Notes: a model not told the origin generated them from the letters alone. A stretch of DNA of 42,120 nucleotides from Brevundimonas fluminis (GCF_003934285.1 NZ_RQWJ01000007.1:1-42120), one strand, 5' to 3'. Shown: positions 33,851 through 42,030, numbered from the stretch's first letter. Translations and numbers: made by a program.

Positions 33851-35106
33851 TGCGGCGACCACGGGCAGGAGGAGGGGGCGTAGGCGAAGCTATGGGCAGA
33901 GGTAAGGAGGCGCGGGCCTTGGCTCCGCATGTTCTGACGATCCTGCTCATTTGGCTGGGCTGGCAGATGGTCGTCGGACTTCTGGTGCAGCGAGCACCGG
34001 TGGAAGCCGCCGTCAGAGTTGCGCCCTCCTCCGGACAAGTGCTGAGCCGTGCCGCTGAAGCGGAACTGGTGGCGGGCCGTCTCGAAAGCGCGCGCGACCT
34101 GGCCGAGATGGCGCTCACTGCAGCGCCGTTTGACGTCAGGGCCTTGCGCGTCTTGGGCCTGGCGGTCGCACCGACGGACCGGGAAACGGCAGACGAGTTG
34201 CTCACTCTGGCGGGCAACTGGAGTTTGAGAGACGACCCTTCCCACGCTTGGCTCATTCAACGGAGGCTTGAACAAGGCGATTACGCCGGCGCCTTCGGCC
34301 ACGCCGACGCCTTGGCCAGGCGGCGGGAAGACGTAAGGCCAAGAATTTTTCGGATGTTCACGATCGCGGCCACAGAGGATCCTCGCGCGGCGCCGTTCCT
34401 GATCGCCCGTCTTGCGCCGCATCCAAACTGGCGGTCCGACTATCTGAACGCGCTGCATGCTTCCGAGAGGGGACCGCAAGTTCAGGCACTGGTCGCCCTC
34501 GGCCTGCAACGGACCCGTGGCCGCCTCACGGATCCGGAGCTTGAGGCGATCTACGGCGAGTGGGTCGAAGATGGACGCGTGCCGGGGCTCCGCGAATTGA
34601 AGCGACGATTGGGCCGCCCCCTCCCCGCGCCTCTACAGGACGGCGACTTTGAAGGAACCGGCGGCCCCAAGCCATTCGGGTGGCAGATCAACGCCGGACC
34701 GGGTGTCCAAGCTGAGCTGTCAACGACCCCGGACGCGCAAGGGAAGGCCCTTTTTGTTCAGACAGACGGGTTTTCCGCCCGGACGGTCGCAAGCCAACTT
34801 CTGCTGCTTGAGCGCGGCCGCCACAAGTTCTCCGGCCGTTACCGGTTCGAGGCGGGCGACGAAGATCCCCGTCTGGCGTGGACGATCCGCTGCCTTGAGA
34901 CGAATTCGGTCATCGCCGCCTGGGCCCCGCCGGCGATTCGGGACGCTGAGGTCTGGGCGCCGCACGAAGTGACGTTCGACGTTCCCGGCGACTGCAGCGC
35001 CCAGTGGCTTGAACTGAGGACTGTTCGCGGGCCCCGTCGGACCACAATCGTCGCATGGTTCGACACGTTTGCGATTGCCCCCGTCCGTACTGACGTCGCC
35101 CCCTGA
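33850..35106 (+). CDS. membrane-anchored TPR-like protein with lectin-like C-terminal region
   Basis: This 418-residue protein has one N-terminal membrane helix at about 28-46 (LTILLIWLGWQMVVGLLVQ). Helical, Ala/Leu-rich repeats resembling TPRs occupy about 60-240 (AEAELVAGRLESARDLAEMA). The C-terminal portion from about 260 begins LQDGDFEG and GPKPFGWQI, the usual opening of carbohydrate-binding jelly-roll modules. The protein is probably periplasmic. It begins on the A of the wzc stop (TGATG), so it is translationally coupled to the co-polymerase; a second ATG at 33892 is an alternative. A role in polymer assembly or export is inferred only from position. Confidence 0.7.
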   Translation: MRRPRAGGGGVGEAMGRGKEARALAPHVLTILLIWLGWQMVVGLLVQRAPVEAAVRVAPSSGQVLSRAAEAELVAGRLESARDLAEMALTAAPFDVRALRVLGLAVAPTDRETADELLTLAGNWSLRDDPSHAWLIQRRLEQGDYAGAFGHADALARRREDVRPRIFRMFTIAATEDPRAAPFLIARLAPHPNWRSDYLNALHASERGPQVQALVALGLQRTRGRLTDPELEAIYGEWVEDGRVPGLRELKRRLGRPLPAPLQDGDFEGTGGPKPFGWQINAGPGVQAELSTTPDAQGKALFVQTDGFSARTVASQLLLLERGRHKFSGRYRFEAGDEDPRLAWTIRCLETNSVIAAWAPPAIRDAEVWAPHEVTFDVPGDCSAQWLELRTVRGPRRTTIVAWFDTFAIAPVRTDVAP

Positions 35107-35140
35107 ATCCAGGCTCTGGGCCGCCTCGATGTTGGCAATC

Positions 35141-35168
35141 TTGCAATGCGGCCGAGGGCCGGTATGAC
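35141..35168 (+). promoter_or_regulatory. weak promoter candidate before the O-antigen ligase-like gene
   Basis: TTGCAA (35141-35146) and TATGAC (35163-35168) are spaced by 16 bases within the 169-base gap before ATG 35276. The rest of the gap shows no obvious gene or terminator. This may give the downstream genes an internal promoter. Confidence 0.25.
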
Positions 35169-35275
35169 GAATTGATCAATATGGGCTGCAACCACGGTCT
35201 GGCCGAGCGCGGGCACTCGGGTGAGGGCCGATTGAGCGCCGCAACCGATCCAGCGCTCTGACACGTACGGATTCA

Positions 35276-36673
35276 ATGAGCCAGAAAGCCGCAAGTTTGT
35301 CGCACTCCTGGATCAGGCAGTTCCGTCGTTGGGACAAGGTGGCGGTGGCCACGGCGTCCCTCATTGTCGTCTGCCTCTTGATCGGCGGCGCCAGCCAGAG
35401 GCATGCGCTCCGACTCACTGCCGTCGAACTTGCGGCGCTGCCCCTGATCGGATTGGGTGCGCTGCGAGCTTGGGACTTGTCCGCGTGGACCCGTCACCGG
35501 TTCGCGATGAGCATCCTCCTGGCGGCGGCCTCGATCCCCCTCGTGCAGCTGGTCCCCCTTCCCCCAGCCTTTTGGGGTGCCTTGCCGGGCAGGGAGGGGG
35601 GAATCTTGGCGCTTGAGATTGCGGGTTTGTCGCCAGGATGGGCGCCCATGTCCGTGGCTCCTGACATGACTTGGAGATCGTTCCTCGCATTCGCGCCCGC
35701 GGCGGCGGTGTTTTTGGGCGTTCTGCTGACTGGATCGACGGCGCATCAGGTTTACGTCCGGGTCATTTTCCTCGGCCTGTTGCTCAGCTTTCTGCTTAGT
35801 TTGGCTCAGGCCTTGGCGGGCGACCCCGCCTACCTCTGGCCCAGCACGACGCGGGGCACCATCACCGGCTTGTTCGCCAACCGAAATCACCTCGCCACGC
35901 TGTGCGTCGTCGCCATGCCGCTGGCCGCGGCCGTCATCGGCACGGCCTCCCGCCGGCGGCCGGAGAAGCGAACGGCCTTCTGGACGGGCGTGGCCGTCAT
36001 CGCGATCGCCGTCGTGACGATCGCGGCCACCCGTTCGCGCGCTGGGGTGGCGCTGCTCGGCCCCGCGCTGGTGTTCTCCGGGCTCATCATCTGGGCCGCG
36101 GCCGGTCGCGCCCGTCCCGGTCCGGCCGCGCTCGGCCTCACGGGCGCCGCGGGCGCGGCCTTGGCTCTCGTCGCCGCCGTCGGCCTCGGCCCCATCCTTG
36201 ACCGGTTCGACGCTTCCGCGCCGCCCGAAGCCCGGTTCGAGCGCTGGCCGACGGTGGCGGAGGCGGCCCAGGCCTACCTGCCGACCGGCGCAGGGTTCGG
36301 TTCTTTCGAGCGCGTCTACCGATCGGTCGAGACGCTGGAAGAGCTGGACGCGACCTCGTTCAACCGGGCGCACAACGAGTATCTGGAAATCTGGCTGGAA
36401 GGCGGCTGGATAAGCGTCGGGGTCCTGATCGCATTTCTGATCTGGTTCGGTCGGCGCTCCTGGGCCGCGTGGCGCGCGCCCCCGGGCACGGCGGCAGACT
36501 TGGCGAGAGCCGCGTCTGCGGGCATGCTCCTGATGCTGGTGCACAGCGTCGCGGAGTATCCGTTCCGGACGGTGGCGCTCATGGCCGTTTTCGCCGTTCT
36601 GGCCGCGGTCCTGGAACTGGGTGCGCGCGACGCGCCCGAGGTCGGTCGACGCCGTGCGAGGCGGATCGCTTGA
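35276..36673 (+). CDS. O-antigen ligase/polymerase-like membrane protein (Wzy_C family)
   Basis: This 465-residue protein has about ten to twelve membrane segments and the motif TITGLFANRNHLATLCVVAM in the middle, characteristic of the O-antigen ligase/ExoQ-like family. A large periplasmic loop contains SFNRAHNEYLEIWLEGGWIS, the conserved H-N-x-Y/F region of WaaL/Wzy_C proteins. It could polymerise the repeat, ligate it to lipid A-core, or serve a second polymer. ATG 35276 has only a weak upstream purine site. Its stop overlaps the next gene's TTG (TTGA). Confidence 0.83.
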   Translation: MSQKAASLSHSWIRQFRRWDKVAVATASLIVVCLLIGGASQRHALRLTAVELAALPLIGLGALRAWDLSAWTRHRFAMSILLAAASIPLVQLVPLPPAFWGALPGREGGILALEIAGLSPGWAPMSVAPDMTWRSFLAFAPAAAVFLGVLLTGSTAHQVYVRVIFLGLLLSFLLSLAQALAGDPAYLWPSTTRGTITGLFANRNHLATLCVVAMPLAAAVIGTASRRRPEKRTAFWTGVAVIAIAVVTIAATRSRAGVALLGPALVFSGLIIWAAAGRARPGPAALGLTGAAGAALALVAAVGLGPILDRFDASAPPEARFERWPTVAEAAQAYLPTGAGFGSFERVYRSVETLEELDATSFNRAHNEYLEIWLEGGWISVGVLIAFLIWFGRRSWAAWRAPPGTAADLARAASAGMLLMLVHSVAEYPFRTVALMAVFAVLAAVLELGARDAPEVGRRRARRIA

Positions 36674-37692
36674 CCGACGACCGTCCCGTTCTCGTCACAG
36701 GCTCAGCCGGCTTCATCGGATTCCATACGGCGCGGCGTCTGCTGGCGCAGGGCCAGCGCGTGATCGGACTGGACAACCTCAATCCTTATTACGACCCCAG
36801 ACTGAAGGAGGCCCGTCGCGCCCTGCTCGCGGCAGACCCCGGCTACGTCGACCACGTCATGGATCTCGCGGATCGTCCGGCCGTGGCTGACCTGTTTCGG
36901 CGCCACCGGCCAAGCCGAGTCGTGCATGTCGGCGCGCAGGCGGGGATCCGGTACAGCGTGGAGAACCCGGAGACCTACGTCGACTCCAACGTCGTGGGAT
37001 TTCTGAGCGTCCTTCAGGGCTGCCGGGACGTGGAGGTCGAGCATCTGGTCTACGCCTCCACCAGTTCGGTGTTCGGCGCGAACGGGGCCCTGCCCTATTC
37101 CGTAGAACAGCCCGTGTCTCATCCCCTGAACCTCTACTCGGCCACCAAGCTGGCGAACGAGGCGATGGCGCACGCCTTCGCCTATGTGCACGGACTCCCA
37201 TGCACAGGCCTGCGGTTCTTCACGGTCTACGGCCCATGGGGTCGACCGGACATGGCGCTGTTCAAGTTCACGCGGGCGATCCTGGGGGGGACGCCCATCG
37301 ACCTCTACGGCGACGGCGTCATGGAGCGGGATTTCACATATGTCGACGACGTCGTCGACGGGGTGCTGGCCGCGCTGGACCTGCCGCCCGCGCCGGATCC
37401 CGACTGGGACTCCGCCGCCCCGGACCCGGCGACCAGCGGCGTGGCGCCTTGGCGGATCCTGAATCTGGGGGCAGGTCGCCGCGAACCGCTGGCGAAGTAC
37501 CTCGAGGTGCTCGAACGCAAGCTCGGCCGGCGGGCGACCGTGAACCGACTGCCCGTTCAGCCCGGCGAGATGGTCCGCACCGAGGCGGACGTGGCGCGAA
37601 CCCGGGCGCTGCTGGGTTATGAGCCGAAAACCTCGATCGACGAGGGCGTCGGTCGTTTCGTCGACTGGTATCGCGAATTCTATGGCGTCTGA
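36670..37692 (+). CDS. UDP-glucuronate 4-epimerase (extended SDR)
   Basis: This 340-residue protein reads LTDDRPVLVTGSAGFIGFHT from a TTG at 36670 that overlaps the preceding stop by four bases. The nucleotide motif TGSAGFIG, LDNLNPYYDPRLKEAR, YSATKLANE (the YxxxK pair) and RFFTVYGPWGRPDMAL are typical of UDP-GlcA C4-epimerases. It would interconvert UDP-GlcA and UDP-GalA, using the product of ugd. The open frame extends further upstream into the membrane-protein gene but without homology. Confidence 0.9.
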   Translation: MTDDRPVLVTGSAGFIGFHTARRLLAQGQRVIGLDNLNPYYDPRLKEARRALLAADPGYVDHVMDLADRPAVADLFRRHRPSRVVHVGAQAGIRYSVENPETYVDSNVVGFLSVLQGCRDVEVEHLVYASTSSVFGANGALPYSVEQPVSHPLNLYSATKLANEAMAHAFAYVHGLPCTGLRFFTVYGPWGRPDMALFKFTRAILGGTPIDLYGDGVMERDFTYVDDVVDGVLAALDLPPAPDPDWDSAAPDPATSGVAPWRILNLGAGRREPLAKYLEVLERKLGRRATVNRLPVQPGEMVRTEADVARTRALLGYEPKTSIDEGVGRFVDWYREFYGV

Positions 37693-37790
37693 GGCCGCTC
37701 TGGACGGCCGTGGGCCGCCCTGTTAGGCCTCACCGGCATCGTCGGCGCGCGTGCGGCGGCGGGCGCCCCAACGTGGAAGGTATTCTGGAC

Positions 37791-38489
37791 ATGCGCGCCT
37801 TTTTCATCGTCTGCGCCGCTCTTCTCGTCGCCGCCTGCGGCGGCGGCGGTGGCACGCGTGACGCCGGTCTCGTGACCGCCGCAGCTCCGACCGACCCCGT
37901 CGTGCTGATGGAGTCCGCCCGGGACGAGGCGGCCGGCGACTACCGCATCGGCGCGACCGATCTCCTGACGGTCTCGGTGTTCCAGGTGCCGGACTTGTCC
38001 TTCGAGGAAATCCGCGTCGACGCCTCGGGCAACCTTCAGATGCCCATGATCGGCTCGGTCCCGGCGGCGGGTCTGACGCCGAACGAACTGTCCAACGACA
38101 TCGCCCGGCGTCTGTCCGAACGCTACCTGCGCAACCCGCAGGTGACGGTCACGGTGAAGGAGGCGGCCAGCCAGAAGGTCACCATCGACGGCGCCGTGAC
38201 GCAGCCGGGCGTTTACGAGATGCGCGGCCGGACGACCCTGATGCAGGCGGTGGCCATGGCCAGAGGCCCCCTGCGGGAGGCGGACGTGCGGAGCGTGGCC
38301 GTGTTCCGCGAGGTCGGCGGCCAGCGCATGGTCGCGGTGTTCGACCTCGCCGCGATCCGCAACGGCCAGGCCGAGGATCCGGTCATTCTCGGCGACGACA
38401 TCGTCGTGGTGGACACCTCGCGGCTCAGCGCCCTGCTGCGCGACGCGATCCAGGCCGTGCCGGCCATCGCCGCGTTCGCCTACTTCTGA
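37791..38489 (+). CDS. wza: Wza-like polysaccharide export lipoprotein
   Basis: This 232-residue protein has a lipoprotein signal peptide with lipobox LLVAAC (Cys16). A polysaccharide-export domain follows (YRIGATDLLTVSVFQVPDLS) and then one SLBB-type segment (VTIDGAVTQPGVYEM). It should form the outer-membrane export channel partner of Wzc. It is shorter than E. coli Wza (379 aa), with fewer SLBB repeats and no clear C-terminal amphipathic barrel helix. ATG 37791 is preceded by GGAAGG at 37775-37780; an upstream in-frame start lacks a signal peptide. Confidence 0.9.
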   Translation: MRAFFIVCAALLVAACGGGGGTRDAGLVTAAAPTDPVVLMESARDEAAGDYRIGATDLLTVSVFQVPDLSFEEIRVDASGNLQMPMIGSVPAAGLTPNELSNDIARRLSERYLRNPQVTVTVKEAASQKVTIDGAVTQPGVYEMRGRTTLMQAVAMARGPLREADVRSVAVFREVGGQRMVAVFDLAAIRNGQAEDPVILGDDIVVVDTSRLSALLRDAIQAVPAIAAFAYF

Positions 38490-38492
38490 TCG

Positions 38493-39479
38493 ATGAGGCC
38501 CGGAGCGTTCGCGTCGGTCGCCTCGCTCGCCGTCCTGACCGCTTGCGCGGCCGACGGAGGAAGCGCGGCCAGCGTCTCGTCGAGCGACGCGCCGGGCGAC
38601 CGGCTGGCCGCGATCGCCGACATGGACCGTCGCGTGTTGAGCGTCTTCCACCGGCTGATCACCGCGAACGTCGAGGTCTGTCCCGACCGGGGCTGGACCG
38701 CCGGATGGAGCCTGCACGCCGCCAACCAGTACGACGGACCCCTGCGCGACGTTCTGGTCGTCGAGGGCCTCCAGGGCGACCTGCCGGCGGTGTCGGCGGT
38801 CGCGCCGGACGGGCCCGCGGCCAAGGCCGGGCTGTCACGCGGCGACGTGATCCTGGGAATCGACCGGGTGGTCCTGCAGGCCGGCGAGACGGCCGGCCGT
38901 GCCCGCTACGAGGGCGTGGAGGCGAATCTCGGCCGGATCGACGAGGCTCTGGAAGACGCGGCGCCGGTGGTGCTGAGGGTGCGGCGGGAGGGCGCCGAGC
39001 GCGAAGTCCGGCTGACGCCGGAGGCGGCGTGCGACTATGACGTGCATCTGGACGTGTCGGACGAGCTGAACGCCCGCGCCGACGGATCGTCGGTGCACGT
39101 GTCCAGCGCCCTCGTCCGATTCGCGACGACCGACGACGAACTGGCGGTGATCCTGGGTCACGAACTGGCGCACAACTTGCTGGAGCACCGGGAAATTCTG
39201 GACCGTGAGGCGCCGGCGCGGCGGGTCTTCGGCAATCTGGCGGTGGCGCCGGGCAAGCTGGAGCGGGCGGAGCGCGACGCCGACCGGACCGGGCTGCAAC
39301 TGATGGCGCGGGCGGGATTTGCCTATGAGGTGGCGCCGGGTTTCTGGCGGCGCTTCGGCGAGGCGAACTGGCGCGTGCGCTGGGCTCAGTGGGGCCATCC
39401 GTCGGCGGCCGTGCGCGCCGCGCAACTGGACGCGGTTGTGGCCGAGATCCAAGCTTCAGGTGTGGAGACGGGACGGTGA
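38493..39479 (+). CDS. M48-type metallopeptidase lipoprotein with PDZ domain
   Basis: This 328-residue protein has a lipobox (AVLTAC, Cys18), then a PDZ-like domain (DGPAAKAGLSRGDVILGIDR, about 107-126). An M48-like catalytic part follows with the zinc motif HELAH at 223-227 and a likely third ligand in ERAERDADRTGLQL. It is therefore probably an outer-membrane or periplasmic lipoprotein peptidase. It starts 3 bases after wza, so it is co-transcribed and may process or quality-control export components. Substrates are not evident from sequence. Confidence 0.82.
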   Translation: MRPGAFASVASLAVLTACAADGGSAASVSSSDAPGDRLAAIADMDRRVLSVFHRLITANVEVCPDRGWTAGWSLHAANQYDGPLRDVLVVEGLQGDLPAVSAVAPDGPAAKAGLSRGDVILGIDRVVLQAGETAGRARYEGVEANLGRIDEALEDAAPVVLRVRREGAEREVRLTPEAACDYDVHLDVSDELNARADGSSVHVSSALVRFATTDDELAVILGHELAHNLLEHREILDREAPARRVFGNLAVAPGKLERAERDADRTGLQLMARAGFAYEVAPGFWRRFGEANWRVRWAQWGHPSAAVRAAQLDAVVAEIQASGVETGR

Positions 39480-39536
39480 AGGATCGATCGCGGTTCCCCA
39501 CAACCGGGGCTTCAAGGTCACAGGTGCCGCCCACTA

Positions 39537-39550
39537 GACGTCGCGACGTC
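39537..39550. promoter_or_regulatory. 14-bp perfect palindrome upstream of the small exported protein
   Basis: GACGTCGCGACGTC at 39537-39550 is a perfect 14-bp palindrome ending 10 bases before the candidate -35 of the next gene. Its position immediately upstream of a promoter suggests an operator or activator site. The binding protein is unknown. Confidence 0.4.
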
Positions 39551-39560
39551 CGAAAAACAC

Positions 39561-39590
39561 TTGCAGTGCGCAACCCGAGAGCTGTAGATA
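39561..39590 (+). promoter_or_regulatory. candidate promoter of the small exported protein
   Basis: TTGCAG (39561-39566) and TAGATA (39585-39590) are separated by 18 bases. The gene starts at 39648 after a good ribosome-binding site (GAAGGGGA). With the terminator after the gene, this gives a self-contained transcription unit. Confidence 0.45.
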
Positions 39591-39647
39591 CATTCTTGGA
39601 AATGCGCGGACACACTGCGCTTGCCTAAATTTTTGAAGGGGAATCAG

Positions 39648-39875
39648 ATGCGTAAGACGATCGCCGCCGTTTCGGTCGGTCTGCTGCTGGTCGCGGGCCA
39701 AGCCGCCGCCGCCGGCTCCAACACCGCCGCCGCTCGCGTGGGTGACCGCGTCGGCGCGTCGGCCGACGCCTCGAACGAGTTCGCCGGCATCCCGATCGCC
39801 GTCCTGCTGATCGGCGGCGCCGTTCTGGCCACCGCCATCGTGGTCGCCACGGACGACGACCCGGACAGCAACTAA
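39648..39875 (+). CDS. small exported single-helix protein, 75 aa
   Basis: The protein starts MRKTIAAVSVGLLLVAGQAA, a classical signal peptide with likely cleavage after AAA near residue 22-24. The mature part is short and low-complexity (Ala, Ser, Asn), followed by a hydrophobic helix IPIAVLLIGGAVLATAIVVA and an acidic tail DDDPDSN. The start at 39648 was chosen over an ATG 27 bases upstream because GAAGGGGA precedes it directly and the signal peptide begins there. It has its own promoter and a strong terminator. No family is recognised. It may be a small membrane protein linked to polysaccharide export, but nothing in the sequence proves that. Confidence 0.75.
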   Translation: MRKTIAAVSVGLLLVAGQAAAAGSNTAAARVGDRVGASADASNEFAGIPIAVLLIGGAVLATAIVVATDDDPDSN

Positions 39876-39916
39876 GTCCGGAGCGGTCGCGGCTCCGGCC
39901 GCGGATGACGAGCTTC

Positions 39917-39950
39917 AAGCCGGCGAGCCTTGTGCTCGCCGGCTTTTCGT
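39917..39950 (+). terminator. intrinsic terminator after the small exported protein
   Basis: AAGCCGGCGAGC (39917-39928) pairs perfectly with GCTCGCCGGCTT (39934-39945) around a 5-base loop, a 12-bp stem followed by TTC. The stem's own TT and the next T residues give a short T run. It ends the small-gene unit and also lies just before the end of the oppositely oriented remnant. Confidence 0.8.
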
Positions 39951-39966
39951 CGTTGAGATCGCGAGG

Positions 39967-40125
39967 TCATCCGCCTTGGAAGACGGCACCGTAGTCCTCG
40001 TTGGCGCGGGCGAAATCGGCCATGCGGCCGACATCGACCCAATAGCCCTCGCCCCGGTGCAACCTGACGCCGCACCCCGATTCGATCAGCGCCAGCAGAA
40101 GCTCGGGCATGTCGATAGGCGGGGT
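39967..40125 (-). pseudogene. 3' remnant of a PtmE-type nucleotidyltransferase
   Basis: Read on the minus strand, about 48 codons end in a TGA (39967-39969) and encode the tail of a sugar nucleotidyltransferase: DMPELLLALIESG, then GEGYWVDVGRMADFARANED. Aligned by eye with the C terminus of ptmE in this window, 24 of 46 positions are identical, including the YW-D-GR--DF-RAN signature. Upstream of about 40125 the similarity stops at TPP and the frame runs into unrelated DNA, with no start or catalytic domain. This is a truncated gene copy. The break lies between this tail and the AGE-family gene. Confidence 0.75.
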
Positions 40126-40265
40126 GACTCGTCCGCGAGGGGGTGTCGCTAGGCAGTGCCCTCCAATGGTTAGAGCGACGAAGAAGTCCCGTGACCGTGC
40201 GCGTTGCGCGGTCGTGCAGCGCCCGGTTACATGCGGCTCCAGTCCGCGTCCGGCGGGAGGCCCGT

Positions 40266-41420
40266 TTGAGCTCCGAATTTCCGCCTGCCTCGCGCCGTCT
40301 GGAGGAGTGGCTGACCCGTTCGGCCTATCCCCTGTGGGCGACCGCCGGGGTCGACGCCGACGGCGGCTTCTTCGAGCGCATCGACGGCTCCGGGTGCCCG
40401 GTTCGCGGCCCGCGACGGGCGCGGGTCCTGGGACGCCAGATGTACAGCTTCGCCCGGGCCCCCGCTCTGGGCTGGACAGGCGACGCGGCCGCCGTGGTCC
40501 GCCACGGTCTGGCCGCCCTGCCCCGGTTCCTCCGGCCGGACGGTCTGGCCCATGCGCGCGTCGACGACGACGGAACCCCGATTCAGGAACCGATCGATCT
40601 TTACGATCAGGCCTTCGTCCTGTTCGGCCTGGCCCACGCCCTGCCCTTCGCGGACGACGCGGCGGAGGTGGCGGCGACGGCGCGGCGGATGCGCGAGGCG
40701 CTGAAGGTCCACTCGCATCCCGGCGGCGGGTTCGAGGAGGCGGTGCCGCGCACCCTGCCGCTGAAGGCCAATCCGCACATGCACCTGTTCGAGGCCGGGC
40801 TGGCCTGGAGCGAGGTCGAGGGCCTGCCGGACGGCGCGGCGTGGGACGCGTTCGCGGACGGGTTGGCGGAGCTGGCGCTCAAGCGGTTCGTCGATCCGGC
40901 CACAGGGGCGGTGCACGAATTCTACGACGGCGACTGGACCCGGATGACGGGAGAGCGCGAGATCGTCGAGCCGGGGCATCAGTTCGAATGGGGCTGGTTG
41001 CTGACGCGATGGGGCATGGCGCGCGGGCGCGCGGACGCGGTGGATGTCGGTGAGCGGCTGATCGCGCTGGGCGAGGCGCAGGGGCTGGACGCGAAGACCG
41101 GCGTGACCGTGGGGGAGCTGGACGGGGCTCTGCGGCCGCGCCCGTTCCACGCCCGGCTGTGGGCGCAGGGCGAGCGGATCAAGGCCTGGGCGCAGGCGGC
41201 CATGCGCGCGCCGGAGCCGGCGCGACGGGCCTTGGCGCTCGAACGGATGGAGGCGGCCGCGGCGGCGCTGGAGCTGTTCCTGCAGGGGCCGCCGCCGGGG
41301 GCCTGGCGCGACCGGATGGGGTCGGACCGGACGATCGTCGAGGAGGCGGCGCCGGCCAGCAGCCTGTACCACATCGTCGGCGCCGTGGAGGAAGCTGCGC
41401 GGGCGCGCGGCCGGCTCTAG
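40266..41420 (+). CDS. AGE-family (N-acylglucosamine 2-epimerase / mannose isomerase-like) protein
   Basis: This 384-residue (alpha/alpha)6-barrel protein has family motifs RVLGRQMYSFARA, PIDLYDQAFVLFGLA, KANPHMHLFEAGLAW and EPGHQFEWGWLLTRW, the last two with the conserved catalytic histidines. It probably isomerises or epimerises a sugar (mannose/fructose or an N-acyl hexosamine). The start is TTG 40266, preceded by GGGAGG at about 40255-40260. The frame is open 123 bases upstream, but that part reads as non-protein. Its stop overlaps that of the convergent gene (CTAG). The substrate is not decided by sequence. Confidence 0.82.
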   Translation: MSSEFPPASRRLEEWLTRSAYPLWATAGVDADGGFFERIDGSGCPVRGPRRARVLGRQMYSFARAPALGWTGDAAAVVRHGLAALPRFLRPDGLAHARVDDDGTPIQEPIDLYDQAFVLFGLAHALPFADDAAEVAATARRMREALKVHSHPGGGFEEAVPRTLPLKANPHMHLFEAGLAWSEVEGLPDGAAWDAFADGLAELALKRFVDPATGAVHEFYDGDWTRMTGEREIVEPGHQFEWGWLLTRWGMARGRADAVDVGERLIALGEAQGLDAKTGVTVGELDGALRPRPFHARLWAQGERIKAWAQAAMRAPEPARRALALERMEAAAAALELFLQGPPPGAWRDRMGSDRTIVEEAAPASSLYHIVGAVEEAARARGRL

Positions 41421-41986
41421 ACCGAAACGGCGGGTGCCGGGACGGGCGCCTCCAGCAGACCCGGGACGCTGCCCTGCGGGTTCATCGCCACCATGTCCTT
41501 GAGGAAGCCGTTGGGACTGAGGGTCTCGTGCGAGGGCGTGCGCAGGCCCAGACGCTGGGCCACGTCGGCGACGAAGGCGATGCAGTTGCGCTTGTTCAGA
41601 TTGTAGCGCGAACCCTCGGGCGTGCCCCACCAGTCGATGCGGGCGCTGAGCTGGTGGAACACCTCGTCGGAGATTTCGACGCTGACGTAGGGCACGCCCT
41701 CGGCCACGTAGACGGCGTCCGGCTCCTTCAGAATGCCGGGGCCCGAGAACAGAAGCAGCTGCGGGCCGGGGCTGCGGGCGGTGAAGCCGACGGAGCGCTC
41801 GACCGTCTCGCCGGTTTCGAGCGTGCCGTGCAGGCGGACGTAGGCGTGGGGGAAGTACAGCCAGCCGCCGCGGACCTGCGCGCCCTCGTGGCCGAAGAAG
41901 GTGACGGTCACGGCCGCCGCGGCGGGGCCCGCGACCAGCCACAGCAGGACGACGGCGAGCAGGGTCTTCAGGCGCGGGGCGGTCAT
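41417..41986 (-). CDS. secreted conserved hypothetical protein with an NC-x-x-F motif
   Basis: This 189-residue protein has a signal peptide (LKTLLAVVLLWLVAGPAAAA). The mature part is beta-rich, with a late segment YNLNKRNCIAFVADVAQRLG that resembles the Asn-Cys-x-x-Phe motif of NlpC/P60- or LRAT-like cysteine hydrolase folds. A histidine partner is plausible (EGAQ/GHEG region), but I cannot confirm a catalytic triad. ATG 41986 is chosen because GGTGGAGG lies just upstream; a GTG three codons earlier is less likely. It converges tail-to-tail with the AGE gene, sharing CTAG. Confidence 0.65.
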   Translation of the reverse strand: MTAPRLKTLLAVVLLWLVAGPAAAAVTVTFFGHEGAQVRGGWLYFPHAYVRLHGTLETGETVERSVGFTARSPGPQLLLFSGPGILKEPDAVYVAEGVPYVSVEISDEVFHQLSARIDWWGTPEGSRYNLNKRNCIAFVADVAQRLGLRTPSHETLSPNGFLKDMVAMNPQGSVPGLLEAPVPAPAVSV

Positions 41987-42030
41987 GGCCTCCACCCTGC
42001 CCCGATCCCCGCGGCGGGAAAAGGGCGCCG

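Noticed and set aside
40170..40260. tRNA D-arm-like string (AATGGTTAGAGCG) upstream of the AGE gene
   Set aside because: No acceptor stem, anticodon stem-loop or T-arm (GGTTCGAATCC-like) can be built around it, so it is not a tRNA or a clear tRNA-derived attachment site.
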